A DNA stretch of 64,000 bases from Vigna angularis. Taxonomy: Eukaryota > Streptophyta > Magnoliopsida > Fabales > Fabaceae. The stretch lies in the NCBI RefSeq assembly GCF_016808095.1, contig NC_068973.1:32420077-32484076 (forward strand), in the 5' to 3' direction. The first letter of the stretch is position 1, and each line of letters opens with the position of its first letter. Both the position numbers and the translations under genes were made by a program. The notes beneath the pieces are model-generated. The model was not told the origin of the DNA. It worked only from the letters and a program-made list of their open reading frames with translations, and did not search any database. Below are positions 24,091-38,100 of this stretch, piece after piece.

Positions 24091-26227
24091 AAAATATGAT
24101 ATGTAAGTGAATCCACTAAATTAAACTTATACTTGGTTGGTAAAAAAGTTTAACTAGTTTATTTAAAAATAAAATAATAAAAGTTTGAACCTCAATTATT
24201 TACAACTTAATTAATTTTTAATAAAAAATTCTGAAATTATTTCTCGGTTTTACTGATATAACATTTAGAAATTATTTTAATATCAATCTGTTGATAAAAA
24301 TATGCATAAATTTCCTTAGAAAAATGATTCATATGTATATAAATAGAGATAGTAGTTTTCACAAATTCAACTCAAATTAATTAATAAAAATCCAAACTTT
24401 GAAACCAATATACATTTATACAACTTTTAGTTTGTTTGTTTCTGAGTTTAAACCATAATAATTTAACTTATTTAAAACCTGTATAAAAGTTTTTAACATT
24501 ATTTTAATTATAACAAAAATAAACACATTTTAACAATGTTGTTAGGATTGATGACATTCAAGAATCATAATACCCAACATTGAAATATTCCTGGTTTACC
24601 AACCACTGTTTATAAAATTTCCTTAAATAACGAATTTAGTTTTAGCACAAATTGACCATTGACCTCCCTAGTTTAAATATTACAATCAATGTTGATTACA
24701 AAATTGTAAGACATCAAACACTGCTCTAATATCTATAATATAATAACAATACGCACGGCTTTTGGTAATATTTTTGTTTTTGTTTCTTTTTATAGTTTTA
24801 TAGTATCGCTTTTACTTTTATTAATTGACTTTTTATTTTCATAATGCAGAAGAAACTATATTTTATTTATCTATAGTTTATGACAATTTAATAATTATAA
24901 TCAATTTTGATAACTGTTTTTTGTCTTTATATCATTTCTACCGTTTTTACCCTTTGTATAGTCTCATTATATCACTCTTATTTTCATTAACCTATTCTTT
25001 TTATATTTTCATAATCAGTATACTGCTATTTTTATTTTATTTTTTATTTATAGTATTATATAAAAAGGTTTCTTTTATACATTTTCTTTTTATTTTACCT
25101 TTTAAAAAATAATTTTTAAATTGAAATAATTATCTCATTAATTTATCTTTTACCTGATTTTTTAATTTAAATATTTTTTTTATTTGACTATTTTTTTTAA
25201 ATTTATTTTTTTATAACTAAAATAACTATCCATAATAAAAAATTATTTAGAAAATAAATAAAAATTATTTATAACAAAATTATAAAAAATGTTTATATTT
25301 ACTTTATAATTTAATAATAATTTAGTAATTTGATCATAAAAAAAATAAACACATATACATATTCTTTTAAAACATTTTCACTCTTTTTATAGTCTTACCA
25401 TATCACTTTTATTTTCATTAACCAAAATTTATGTTTCTATAAATTAAAAAAATAAAAATGCCACAAATATAATTTTAATTTTTTAAAGTAATGACTATTA
25501 TAGTAATAATTAAACTTTTAATTATATTTATTATTCTTTATTATCATTAAAACAGGGAAACAAGAATACAGTATCATATAAAAGTAAAACAGAAGTTTTA
25601 AATAGAAACGAAAGTTAATACTAAAGTTAATTTGAGACATTGTAAAGACCATAAATATTTTATTTAATTACAATAATATATCAACTGTTAATCTGAAATG
25701 ATTAAAAAATATATAAAAAAGGATATATAAGTTAAGAAGTGTGTAACACGACGGAATGTATTTAACAGGAGAATGATAGACACACACAATGCAAAACCGC
25801 GTATGTCTCACTATAATGTTAATTTTTTCTTACAATTGCTTTAATGTTAAACAAAACCATTACATATATGTTAAGATTAAAAAATAATATAATAAAAATA
25901 ATAAAATATGACACGATACAATATAATATAATATTCATTACAGGATCCGAGTGGTTTTTAAATTAGGAATCATAGTTTCTTTCTGAAGAGGGAAATAAAT
26001 TTCTGACTAAGCTTTTTTAAAGAAAGAAATAAATATGGTTATTTTATAATATAGTGGAAAACTAGAAAAGTCAACAAGAAAGAAGTCATTGGTATGTGCT
26101 TCTGAACCCTTTTTCCTTGCCAACAGAGAAGTATAATTTTTTTTTTCGTCTTTGAGAAGCTTAAGGTTCCCGAAACGGTTACATAATAATATCATAACAG
26201 AGAAACAAACATAGGCATCATACGATT
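24091..26227. other. AT-rich intergenic DNA, no gene seen
   Basis: Very AT-rich. The sequence CTATATCACTTTTATTTTCATTAACC and near copies recur (24805-24840, 24960-24995, 25390-25425), suggesting a diverged dispersed or tandem repeat. No gene is recognised. The last few hundred bases are the presumed promoter of the PP2C gene. Confidence 0.5.
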
Positions 26228-26627
26228 CCTTTCTGTCTCACACACAACACAACCTTCAAAAATTTATCACTTTGCTTTATTTATGTTCTCCCTCTCCCAT
26301 TCATCTCACTCGCTTCTGTAATTCAGCTTTCGCAAACTACCAAGACAAACCGCATGGACTATCCCACTCCAACTGCAAGTTCAATCCTTTCTCAATTTTG
26401 ATTGGACCGGTGAGCTTAGATTCCTTGTTAGCTCACTTTTTCCTTTTCTTCTGTCACTGCTTCGTGTAGTGGTTTTTCTGGGTTTCGGGTTGTTCTTGAA
26501 AATTCTGTTTTTTTTTAGAATTGTCTTTGGGTTCTTTTATCATACAGATTGTGATTCCGGAACCCGGAAGTGGGTTTGTGCTGAGAATTGGTTGAAGTAG
26601 CTGCTCAAATTTTCATTCTTTTCATTC

Positions 26628-29173
26628 ATGGATAAGTTGTGCTGTTTTAAGGCTTCCTACTCTCAGGTAAGAATGTAACTTGTGCTCTTAGTAGTCTCGA
26701 GCTTACGCTTGAAACGTTATATGTTGTATATTGAGTTTGGTGGAAACTATATGGCTGTGTTCCTACTTTTTGTTGGTCACTGGCTTCGGGGGAAACTCGA
26801 ATTATCTGACCAAATTTCAGTGTTGTGAATTCTTCATTATTGCGTTACAATACTTATGTTGGAATCCTGTATTTGTTGTATTTGGAAGGAGAGCGGTTCA
26901 CTCTTTCCTGTCAGTCTGCCCTGTCTGAATCTAGAATTTTAGTGTATCAAATTTGCTTGCCTGGTAATGTAAATTTGTTATCCTACGCATGTTTTGTCTG
27001 CATCCTCGTTTTTATTGGGATTAGAAATCTGTCTTTTGGGATGACCAGGAAATAAACTGATTCAGTGATTAATTTTAGAAGACAACTAGCCTAGAAGTTT
27101 TTAATTTAGCGTGAAGATGCATCCAATAAAACATTTTTTTGTTTGGTCATTCCAAGAACTCTGAAAGGTTCTATTTGTGTTTGATAGGGGGTTGTTAATG
27201 CAATGAAGGCGGCTTTGTTATGCAATCAAATACTTATCCTACCTTCTACATATGTCACCTGTACTAGCAGGACTATTCAATATCTTTGTGTTGGTTGCTT
27301 TACAGCTTGTAGCAGCACGTTCTTCATCCAGCACTGGTAAGGGGAAAAATCATGAAGGCTCAATAAAGTATGGTTTCAGCCTTGTAAAAGGGAAAGCTAA
27401 TCACCCAATGGAGGATTATCATGTTGCCAAGTTTGCTCAGATAAAAGACAATGAATTGGGTTTATTTGCTATCTATGATGGCCATTTGGGTGACCGTGTG
27501 CCTGCCTACTTACAGAAACATTTGTTTACCAACATTCTGCGGGAGGTTGGTTGAAACTCTTTCGTGTTCTGAAAAATAATGAATATATTTTCAGTATTTG
27601 AGATCAAAATTCAGAGTGGAATTGTTACGTTGTTCTAATTCATCTAATACCCCAGGAGGAATTTTGGGAAGACCCCACTCTTTCCATCTCAAAAGCTTAC
27701 GAGATCACAGATCAGGAAATTCTATCAAACAGTTCTGACCTTGGGCGTGGTGGATCAACAGCCGTAACTGCTATATTGATCAATGGGCGAAGGTTATGGA
27801 TAGCTAATGTTGGAGACTCACGAGCTGTTCTTTCTAGAAAAGGTCAAGCTTTACAAATGACTATAGACCACGAGCCAAACATGGAACGAGGCAGCATTGA
27901 GAATAGAGGTGGCTTTGTCTCTAATTTGCCAGGTACTTTAAAGCTTCCATTCCAATATTTCAATTTTTGGAGTCTATGTGCCTTTGCATTCTTGTATGGA
28001 TCTTCACTTTTTGTTTAATTTGTAGCTCCCATTTGATGGTAGAAAGAGTGTCTTCTCACTATTATTATTATACTCTAGAGAAGGGGCTTGAATTTGTCTT
28101 TTGATGTCAAATAAGACAAAGCAAATTAACGATGAATTCAAGCAATTAGATTAATTAACCTTGCAGAACAATATTCTCCTTAGTTTGTGATTCTCTTTCT
28201 GAATTCTAGTCATTTAATATGCTATAGAATGAATTTGAAAGTATATGAGTTCAAGTACTTTTATAAATCACAACTAAATTCGAGTGCACATTTTTTTATG
28301 GTCTTCTGTAGATTGCATACTGCTTTGTGACTGCTGTTTTACTTGGAAAAGAATTTTGCGTGGTAGGAGCTTTCTATTTTAACATGAAAGTTTGTTGTAC
28401 CCTTATTTGATCTAATTTTTCCTTTTACGGGGCTGTGGGGAGGTTATGGAAGTAATTCCTGAAGTATCCAAATAGAAAAGTAATTTCTTACAAATTTGTA
28501 AGCATTCCATAAAAGGTTTCTAAGAAATTTTCTTTTTCTTTATTTTCCTGTAACCATATGTCCAAAAGTCAAGAGATTTTTACTGATGGAAATTAACTGT
28601 ATTCAAGTGCTAATATCAAAGAACTGCAACAACACCAATGAACTTAATATTTTTTGTCTTGACTGTGAAATCACCACTAAAATAGTGGTTACTGAATGCT
28701 TGTGGTTTTAGTGAGACTACACTTTTGACAGCACAAAGTCACCATAACATAGATACTCAATGTAACATTAATGATGGTGATGCAAGGTGATGTGCCTAGA
28801 GTAAATGGACAACTTGCTGTTTCTCGAGCATTTGGTGACAAGAGTCTCAAGTCACATTTGCGATCAGACCCTGACGTGCAGAACACTGACATAGATGTTG
28901 ATACTGAGATTCTAATAATTGCAAGTGATGGACTTTGGAAGGTGAAACAATAGTGTATTGTTGTTTTCATGGTTCTAGCTTTTAGAAGTTCAATATAAAA
29001 TCGAAACAAGACTTTATTCGCATGTGATAAACCAGGTAATGACAAATCAAGACGCTGTGGATATTGCTAGAAGATCGAAAGACCCACAGAAGGCAGCTAA
29101 GCAACTTACTGCTGAAGCATTAAAAAGAGATAGTAAAGATGATATATCTTGTGTTGTGGTTAAATTCAGGTGA
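26628..29173 (+). CDS. protein phosphatase 2C, PIA1/PAPP2C-like clade, five exons
   Basis: Exons read 26628-26666, 27306-27545, 27656-27932, 28787-28941 and 29036-29173, all with GT-AG introns, giving 282 aa. The short first exon (MDKLCCFKASYSQ) joins in frame to LVAARSS. The catalytic core follows: HPMEDYH (46-52) and YDGHLGD (70-76), where many PP2Cs have DGHGG but this plant clade has DGHLG. Then come LGRGGSTAV (122-130), ANVGDSRAV (143-151), AVSRAFGD (196-203), SDGLW (232-236) and KDDIS (271-275). The Mn/Mg ligands Asp71, Asp233 and Asp273 are all present. It is a Ser/Thr phosphatase without extra domains, so cytosolic or nuclear. Arabidopsis relatives include PIA1 and the phytochrome-associated PAPP2C. 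It is intact, and convergent with the APRL gene 3 kb downstream. Confidence 0.95.
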
Positions 29174-30897
29174 TGGTATCTTTCAAACCAAGTGTCCTAT
29201 TGGGGTGCAGTTTATAGCAAGCAATAAAGGTACATCTATGAAATGGTCCAGACCAAACAACATATATTACATGATGTTTGGGTTAGTCCTTAACTTTTCT
29301 GAATAGGTAATTTTCCATGGAAAATAGAAGGGTTTATCAAGCTCTAAAATTGCTTTCTTTTATCAGATTTTGTGGTTTGAGAATGTTTTTCATTTGTTTC
29401 TGCAAAAGTGTGATTGCTCAGAGTCTGCTGTATATTGTCTTTTGATTCTTCATAAAAGACCTAGCGGCTGTGTAAAAGACGAATATGCTTTTAGTTATCG
29501 ATTGGGGTATAGTGAGTGCTAGGATGATTGGTCCTATTCACGGTTGTATTCCACATTCTTTGATAGACATCAACCCTTTTTCCTTTGTTCCATTTTTTTT
29601 CAAATGATAGGTTCCCAGCTTCGTCTTTTAAAGACTGTCATTCAATGAACAAAAACATCTTTGATTCTTAGTGCATGTGAAAACTAAAATATGAGGACAT
29701 TCCATTGCCACACAAAAAATAATGAACACCAAAACTGAGATTAATTATCATGGCGTTTGGTATTCATAATGTTTTTTATCTTTCCTGAAAATTATATTTC
29801 TTAAGTGTCATGTTCTTTTAAACCTTGTTTTCTGTATTGTATGATTGCTTAAAAGATTTTTGAACATGTTAGTCAAATGTTTCACTGGTATGGCTAAAGC
29901 TGTACCTTATGTGCGAGTATTGAACTCACCCTTTTCGCGAAAGTGCTCAAATAGGGAAATGGTTTAAAGTTCACATGTTATCACTATTAATGTAAAGTTT
30001 TGTATAGATCAATAATATTTTAACAACTTTTTTATAAAAGATTACGTGTCACTGTTTTATTGGCTCGTATATTTGAAATAGATCAATCACAAATTATCAC
30101 ATATTGTTATAAAAAAGTTATAAAAAAAAGTTTTAAAGAGACTTTTTTTTTCTTTTGTATACTATCAACTAACCAGAAATCCTTTTCATTTTTTTAATAT
30201 ATTATTATAAAATCAATAAACTTACACTGATAAAATTGAAAGCAAATATAATAAATAAACCTTTATATTCATATCCTACTCTTCAATGTAACATTTTTAT
30301 ATTTATTACTTAAACAAAAGTCTCTGACAAACCTTCCCTTTAGTTTACAAATTAAAGGCTTTGAAAAACATCAACATAACATAAAATATGTTGTTCGTGG
30401 TTTTATTTGAAATGTCATGGGGGTTTTGAAACTTCGGCAAATATCTGAAATCAATTTCACCATTAATATTAAGATACATCCTAATTATATTCAACCGTTC
30501 AAAATTAATTTTATCAATTTAATTGGAATACTTAATCTATGCATTGTTTTGATGATGTAAACGTAATTTATCCTATCATTAATATACAAACTGGCTAATA
30601 ATTTATTAACCATTTTTTTAATCAATTGTTAAAGACAAATTTGACTTTTCTTTATATAAATTTTTCATGAGTGAATTTTGGAATGATAATCCACTTTATT
30701 TTTATTACTTTCCTTTTTTTTAATGTATTTTTAGGGAAGTGCTGCAGTATATTCGATTTTAACATGTTGAGATTGCTCTCTATAATGATTTGGCATGCCG
30801 AATGAGGAATAAATTTATCACGTGTGATAAATTTATTAATTTGTATAACAATCATCTTAGAAGTAAAACAATTAATAATTTGTACGGTTGATATTTT

Positions 30898-30974
<77 letters not shown>

Positions 30975-32196
30975 TGAAGCAAACGAACCTACAATCATAA
31001 TTGGCAATACTAAACTTATAGCATCGCATGAAGGTTGATATTACTGTTATTAATCCTAGCACTGGAACTAACCTGAAAAAGGCGGTTCATTAATTTTGAG
31101 TGTTTTGTTAACTTTTCTTTCATATAAACTTCACTTGAAGGCGGGCGACATATACAATGAAGAACAAACTCTTACAAAATCTAATTAATGAAAATCATCT
31201 TAAAACGGTAAAATTTTATTTCATCACGAATGCAAATGAATCTGTCTTGATTTTTTATGAAATCCTTAAGAAAATGAAGGGATAAAAAAGATCTTATTAT
31301 TCTCACTTGATAGTAACATTCTTCTACTAATAACTTCCTAGAATTTTTTTTATGTTTCATGTTTTCTGATTTCACTAAAATTAATAAAAAAATAACTTTT
31401 TAGATGTTCTAATAAATAGAATAAATTTTTGTTTTTCGTCGATCTTAGCCCGGAATCCTTTTTTTTACTCTGTAATTCCACTATGGAGATAATCAACATG
31501 CTATGATACAATGATATAAATTTGCAGGAAACTTTGCTTTCACTCACATTTTCTGTTTGCGGATTATAAACGATGACACTAAATGCAATACGTAGTTTAA
31601 TCACATCAGATTGCAAATGCAAATGTTTATAAAGTGCGCTGACTCGTTCAGTCTCTTTCGTAAATATCAATAGTTTCTCCTGGGGAAAGGAATCAAAGAG
31701 ACTGCTGAAGAATCTGATATAAATTACTTCTATATATGACAATTTAATCAGCTTACCACCAATCTTATTATTTTTGAACTACAAATAACACGCACCGAGT
31801 ACATCAACAATGCATCAAAATAAGTATTATGCGGGATTTACAATCATTTCATTCCCAACAAAAATAAATTTATGAACTGATGATCAAAAGATTTGACCTT
31901 CAAGAAAACCTACAAGTCAAAGAATTGCAGATTTCAGCTCGAGTTGCTACATTTAAACTATACACATGTAAGTCTCAATCTTCAAGAATGCTGAATGAAG
32001 TATTTCTTGGTCATATTGGACATTTAAGGGTCGATTACATTATTCAGTAACATAATTGACCTCACTAAGCACAAGATCCAAGGGTGAGAAGAGAAGATCA
32101 TGAAAGAAAAGTACATGGCAGAACTTGCAGCCAAGACTTTCATACGGTATATTCAAATCTCCAATATTTCAAGGACATCCGCTAGGTAAAATCAAC
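29174..32196. other. intergenic region between convergent genes, no gene seen
   Basis: It holds the 3' UTR of the PP2C gene and, near 32000-32196, that of the APRL gene on the other strand. Frames at 30652-31742 on the minus strand have no recognisable domain and one spans the TA array, so I do not call them. Confidence 0.5.
30901..30972. repeat. (TA)n microsatellite
   Basis: About 72 bp of pure TA dinucleotide. Confidence 0.97.
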
Positions 32197-35193
32197 TCAT
32201 TGGTGCATCCCGCGGCTGCTACTTTCCTCTCCGATTGAAACGGTGGCTAGGGACTTGGATGCCCATGCTCTAGCATTCATTGCTCCTTCCTGCAGATTAC
32301 TTCTCTTGCACGGCTCTTTCAAGCAGTTAAAAGACTGTATTAGCCGCTTCAAATAAATCAAAGGATGCTCTAGTAAGCTCCCTAATCTAATATTTTGGAT
32401 GACCCTTCTCCAAGCAAATTGAATACATATAAGCAGCGTAGGAAAAAAGTAGTATAGTAATCTCAAAACCACAAACGTAGTGGCCAGAGCCAAATACGTT
32501 TCCTGCCGCAGTAAATTTTCTGGAGATCTAGCCCATGAAAATGGACAACTTTCTGGCTCGGTGTTACCATGACTTTTATCAGTGGAAGAACGACCAATTT
32601 TCTCAAGTGATAGTTGATCAAGTGAATCAATCCTAATCCCTACAATGACAGCCAAATAATGAACTAAATACAACAAAATAAGGAAAATAAAATGTGATAC
32701 TGCAAAAAAAAATGGAAAAGGATGTGCTACGGCATAACAGAACTACAAAATCTTGTTTTTTATCAAACCACTTAAAAGAGGTAACGTACTTGGGACAGCA
32801 AAAATGATTTACCACAATGTCTCTCCTGGATATTAAAAAAGAACTTCCAAAATGCTAGGAATTTTCATTGGGGTTTTTAACCAAAAATAAAGAATCTAAA
32901 TTTCCTACCCCAAAGAGCAAAGTTTTAAAATCAACAACCTCTTCAACCCTCTCTTAGGTCACATTAAGGATGGTTTTTAATTGAAAGTTTCAAAAATTTA
33001 TAAACTACAATCAATCTTTAGTTTTTAGAAAGTAGGTCTTAGATTAGGATATTTAGTTTTAAAAGTTCGTTTTTCCTAAATTTTAGTTTAAAGTTATGTT
33101 GGTGGTAGTGCTGACAACAAGGGTGTTAGTGTCAGTAAATGTGGTGACGACTTGTTGGACAATGTTAATCTAAGTACAACGAACCGGATCATAGAGCATT
33201 TTGTATTACAGGAGTCACTCTACGAGATCTAAATTTAACTTTTGGGGGTTCCACTATACCCCATCACTTTCAAGACCCTTTTGCAATTTTTACTCCAATG
33301 CAAGAATCTTAGACCCACACTCTCATTAACGTTTTATTTGGTTGTTGGCTAAAGTGTATATTTGAAAGATATAAAAAAAATATTTTTTTATTCTCATGAC
33401 CAAGGTCTTATTTAAGAACTTAGATTCTTTTATGCAATGTCAACATACTCCAATGGGGAGATCTTATAAGACATAGGTCTTAATCTTATAACCCAGTGTA
33501 TGAGACCCCTGCAATGGAGATGCTCTAGCAAAGTCCAAAACTCAACAAAACATTTTTGACACATTATCATAGAAAAATGACATCTTCCTTGCTAAATACA
33601 CGTAACACCTTATCCAACCTCTAGTGCCACAATCACCATGTAACCATGGCTTCTTCAATCTCAGAATCATCATGATTGAGAGCAGCAGCATTATGTGTTT
33701 TTTAGTGTTTGTATTTTCTAACTTATTCTTCTACACCGTGGCCTATGGGATTGACCATATCCCCTGCAATTTAAAACTCCTGATTCTGGAGTACTCCATT
33801 CAGTATCTAAGCATTTCACGCCTGCACTCCCAAGCTGCAATGCAACAGTTTCCCTTCAAGTGAAATACATAGTAATCACTTGATTGTAGTAAAAGACTAA
33901 ATAAGGTATGGCCAAAGTCTCTCATCAATCAAATTTTACTGTGGTTTCTGGGCCTAGCCACATAGGTTAAAATTCCCTAGTATTTTGAAGTTCTCATAGA
34001 TTCTTTTATGGCATGTTGACTTTTTATGCCACCACACCCTCGAGACACAAAGGCCTCCCCCTTTCACATGAAAGAAACGGTGATAAAATTTACAGATTCT
34101 TTTAATGTAGTACAATACAATAAGCCACAGCCAAAGTATGCCAATGATTGAATATTAAAATTTAATCTTAAAACCAAAACCAAACTGTCTACATGATTCA
34201 ACAAATTGAATACAACCTATCTCCTTTTGTGTCAAATAAATCTCTCCAATCTTTCATGGGATCATGTTCGGAAATCAGATGTTATCGTAATCATGCTTGT
34301 GCTTTGATGTAGATTTTGGAACCTTTATATACGGATTAATCACTATGATCAAATTTAATTAAAACCCCATTGTGAATTGAATGAGTTAACATGTGCGAAT
34401 CTCAATTAAAAGTTGAATGTACACTAGAAGACAGCACACAAATCCCAATGCATGGATAAGGAGTGGTAAAAAAATAGTGTGCCTCACCGGTAACATCATT
34501 GTAGAAACCAATGAGCGAAGCAAGTGTCCGAGAACCATGGTACCGAACCCGCATGGTAGAATTCAAAATGAACAGTGTAGGGAAACCATGGACACCATAT
34601 TTGGACAGTATGCTGCAAGAATCGCATAGGCACTCAATTGAAAGAATACACAAACAAAAGAAAGAAACGAAGGCAAAAACGCAATAAACAAACCTCGGCC
34701 TAACCGAGGATTCTTCAATAGAAAAATGAGGAATGGAAGGGTGCAGTGCAGAGAGTACGGAGAAAACCGGTCTAAACACGCGCGAGAAAGGGCACCACGA
34801 CGCATAGAAGAGCACAGCCACATACTCGTGATTATTCTTGTGAACCATATTCAGCGCCTTCTGCAAAGAAACCTCATCTCCCTGCTCATAAGCAATGCAA
34901 AGCTTCAATAACTAAATACAAATACTGTAATCGAAAAATTACAATAATACATTAGAAGAGAAAGAAAGGAAAAGAGGAAGAACTACCTCGGTGACGGCAA
35001 TGGATCCAAGAGAATCGGGAAGAGGGCATGTGGAATCTGGAAACCCTAAGACGAAATCGAGAAGGGAATGAACGGGACAGACTGTGGCGGTGGTGGTGGT
35101 ATGAGAAAACCTTTGATGATGCGGTTGAGCGGTGGAAGAGAGGGTCCCACAGAGCAACACGGCGAAGACGATCTCCGATCCCCAAACCCTCAT
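32197..35193 (-). CDS. APRL: 5'-adenylylsulfate reductase-like (APRL) membrane thioredoxin-fold protein
   Basis: Minus-strand exons read 35193-34987, 34881-34694, 34612-34488 and 32639-32197, giving 320 aa (about 300 is usual). An N-terminal signal peptide (about 1-22, [14 protein letters not shown]) leads into a Cys-containing [14 protein letters not shown] segment. Exon 2 carries the thioredoxin fold with the CPFS site ([12 protein letters not shown], Cys99) in place of CGPC. Exon 3 has the [12 protein letters not shown] cis-proline region. Exon 4 has a transmembrane helix at about 222-248 and a basic C-tail. It lacks the PAPS-reductase domain of true APR enzymes, so APR activity is not expected. 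The family is thought to be secretory-pathway redox proteins, of unknown substrate. It matches Arabidopsis APRL4/APRL6. Intron 3 is 1.8 kb. All junctions are GT-AG and the frame is clean. Confidence 0.94.
33288..33528. mobile_element. possible MITE in APRL intron 3
   Basis: The right end reads CCCCTGCAATGGAGATGCTC, a typical terminus of small plant DNA elements. The left side has TACTCCAATGCAAGAATCTTAG, a weak inverted match. An internal CTCCAATGGGGAGATCTTAT is also similar. No target-site duplication could be fixed, so this is tentative. Confidence 0.35.
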
Positions 35194-38100
35194 CCTTATC
35201 CCTTTCCCTTTCCCCGTTTCCCCTTAAGGGAGTGAGCAGAGCTGAGCAGAACAGAGCAGAAGAACAAAATCCAAATGGAAACCCTAATTCCGAAGCATGG
35301 ATTTGAGATGAGCGAGGTGAAGGGAGAGATGGGTGACGTGCCTCAACCTTAGTGGACGCTTTTTTCTTTATTTTAATTTTTCTATTTTGTTTTAATTAGG
35401 GAGAGAGAGGAGAGTGATCGGTGATGGTGGTGGCAATGGGAATGGCATTACCATTTACCTTTTGGCACACTCACAGCTGAATCAGAATCAGACGACTCAA
35501 CCCTAACTCTTCTTCTTTGCTTCATCGCCTTTGCGTTCCACGCTCCTACCACTTCTCTTTCTTTCTTTTATTAGATAAAACACAATCCTAACAATATTCT
35601 AAATCAATTTTACTTGTTAATTTTATATAAGCTAAACCATAATTTTAAATAAGTCAATTTTACTTTTTTTTTTCTTAATAAATGTCAATTATGCAAGATT
35701 TCATTTTATCATACTAACAGTGTCTTGCAGCTCAGAAAATTTTACTCTCATATATGAATATCTAGCACGTGGTGGGTTCAAAACAAGATAAGTTTTTATT
35801 TGTTGTGATTCACAAACACGAGAAGATGTATTACAGTCTACGCCTTATGGCATCAAATAATATATATAATTTTACTTCGTAAAATTAAATACGCAAAACT
35901 TAAACAAACCACCAATTATTATAAGCCCTATTTTAATAAGTGCAAAAATAATATATTAAATTTAAATATAATATTTATTTGTTATTTTTAAATAGTTATT
36001 TATTTATTACATATTGTATCACATGACTATTTAGTTAGTTATTGACTAATCACCAAATTCGTAAACACGGTCAATTACTAAACAGGTCAATTGATTATAC
36101 ATCATTTCAAAGTTCACATTCCACATTCTAAAGCACAAATTATCAAAAATTGATTAGTCATAAAAAATGTCAGCTAATCATGTATCAGCTTAGATAATCA
36201 ATCACCAATTCAATGAGTAGGACAACAAACTCAATTGTTCACCAAATAAATCGATCAACCATAAATTAGAAATTATGAAGATCATAGTCTCATAATAAAT
36301 TTACTTTTAAACTGATCAACTTAATAGTAAAATATAATTACTTACAATTGAATCATAATTATGTTAACATTAATTAAAAGACTTATAAATAAAGATTTGA
36401 GATAAGAAAATAAATTATGTGTATTTATTATCATAATCTATCAAACGGAAAGTTAATTTCAATATCATAATACTTTTTTTAAATACCTTTCGATCAGTTT
36501 AGACAAATCAGAACTCGCTTTTTGAACAACATTTGAACTTCCAACGATACAACACATCTAAAATCATTTACCTCAATTTCATACATGTTATTTGACACGT
36601 TCTGTGACCCCTAACTATTAGAATCCTTTATTTTCTCCCTCTTACGCTAATTATATTTCATTCAGGTTTAAAATGGTAAACTGTAATAATTTTGAGTCTG
36701 CGACTTAAGCTATACAATTTTTTATGGGTTTGGTGCCATAACTTGTCAACCTTGCCATTTTAACATCTTAGATTTGACCTGAGGGTTTTGCTATATAATA
36801 AAAATAATTCAGCGCAACAATTGTTAAAAAAAAAATACTTTATTAAATAATTCAAGCAATAATTTAGCACTTATTTATCGTCATTCTCTTAATTTTTTTC
36901 AAGGGAATTTACCACACCTTAGGAAGAATGTCATCATAGAGTAAACCAAAGTTAGACAACAATCGAAAATATATAATTGGTTTTTCGAAGTAGCGCATTA
37001 AGTATTTTGATTTAACCAATAAATTTTAAAAGTTTGGCGAGAGTAATAATAAGAAATTGATATTTACCGAAATCTTCAGATCTTTTGATTGGTTCTTTGC
37101 TACTAAAGTTCTTTGAGAATAAACTCACATTAAGTGCAATTGTTAAGGAAAATGTTAAAAACAATTTGTACAAACAAAAGGTTGGGAAAAAAGATATTGA
37201 ACCATTAACAACGGTTGAATAAGTGAAGTTAGGACCCATTTTGGACAATTCCACCAAATGAGATAACCATAACACAAATATTAAACTCTTCCAACACTTC
37301 ACCGTCTAGAAAACTATGACTTGAGAAGAAGAAAAATAATATCAAAACACATTTACAACCATAGCAAAATTTCAGCTTAACCAATGACAGGCTTTCTCCA
37401 AGTTGATCGGGGGAAACATGGATGAATGAAGCCAACAACTTGACGTGGATTGACAATGGAATTTGGATTATGTGATGGATTGAGAAGATTTGGGAGTGAA
37501 GGTGGTTTTGAATTTCAAACAAAGCTTGTTATATTTGTATAATAGTAAAGGGATGGGATTTTGGGGTTGATTGGAGGGTAATAAAAGGGGAGTATGATCC
37601 AACGGTAGAGACAAGGAGGGACAGGAAAAGTTGGGGAGAGAATCCATGAAAAGAGGGTTGGGGGGTGTAACAGGGTGTGTGGTGAAGGATCTTCAGAGGG
37701 CGAAGCCATGGGATCGCGTGGGGAAAGTTGGTGCTTGCCACCACGACGATGGCGACTCATAAAGTGGTAGGGGACCGTAAAGAGTGGTATGGGAATACGG
37801 GAGAGGACCATGGGGTTTGCGGAGGAAAACTTACTTGTGACAACGACTGTTGTGGTGGCCACTCTGTTGATGCTGATAGTGGCAGCGGTGACTGTAGGGT
37901 GGCGGTGGTTGTTGTCGAGAATAATATAAATGTTTGTTCGGATGACACTGGGGATCGTTTGGGGCGGTGGTGTGGCCACGACTGTGGCTGTTGTGACCAT
38001 AAGTAATGGTTGTAGTAGACATCCATGGGAGGAGAAGTAGGCCATACGAAAGCACCATTTGATGGGAAGTGAAAGCTTACACTACTTCACTATATCTAAA

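Noticed and set aside
32197..35193. APRL as a true sulfate-assimilation APR enzyme
   Set aside because: It lacks the N-terminal reductase domain and has CPFS instead of the glutaredoxin-like CPFC/CGPC site.
34417..35306. Plus-strand frames across the APRL exons
   Set aside because: They lie opposite well-supported minus-strand exons and show no protein family features.
37515..38045. 176-codon minus-strand frame with His/Pro/Thr-rich composition
   Set aside because: Several overlapping frames on both strands have similar length, there is no known domain, and composition looks repeat-derived.
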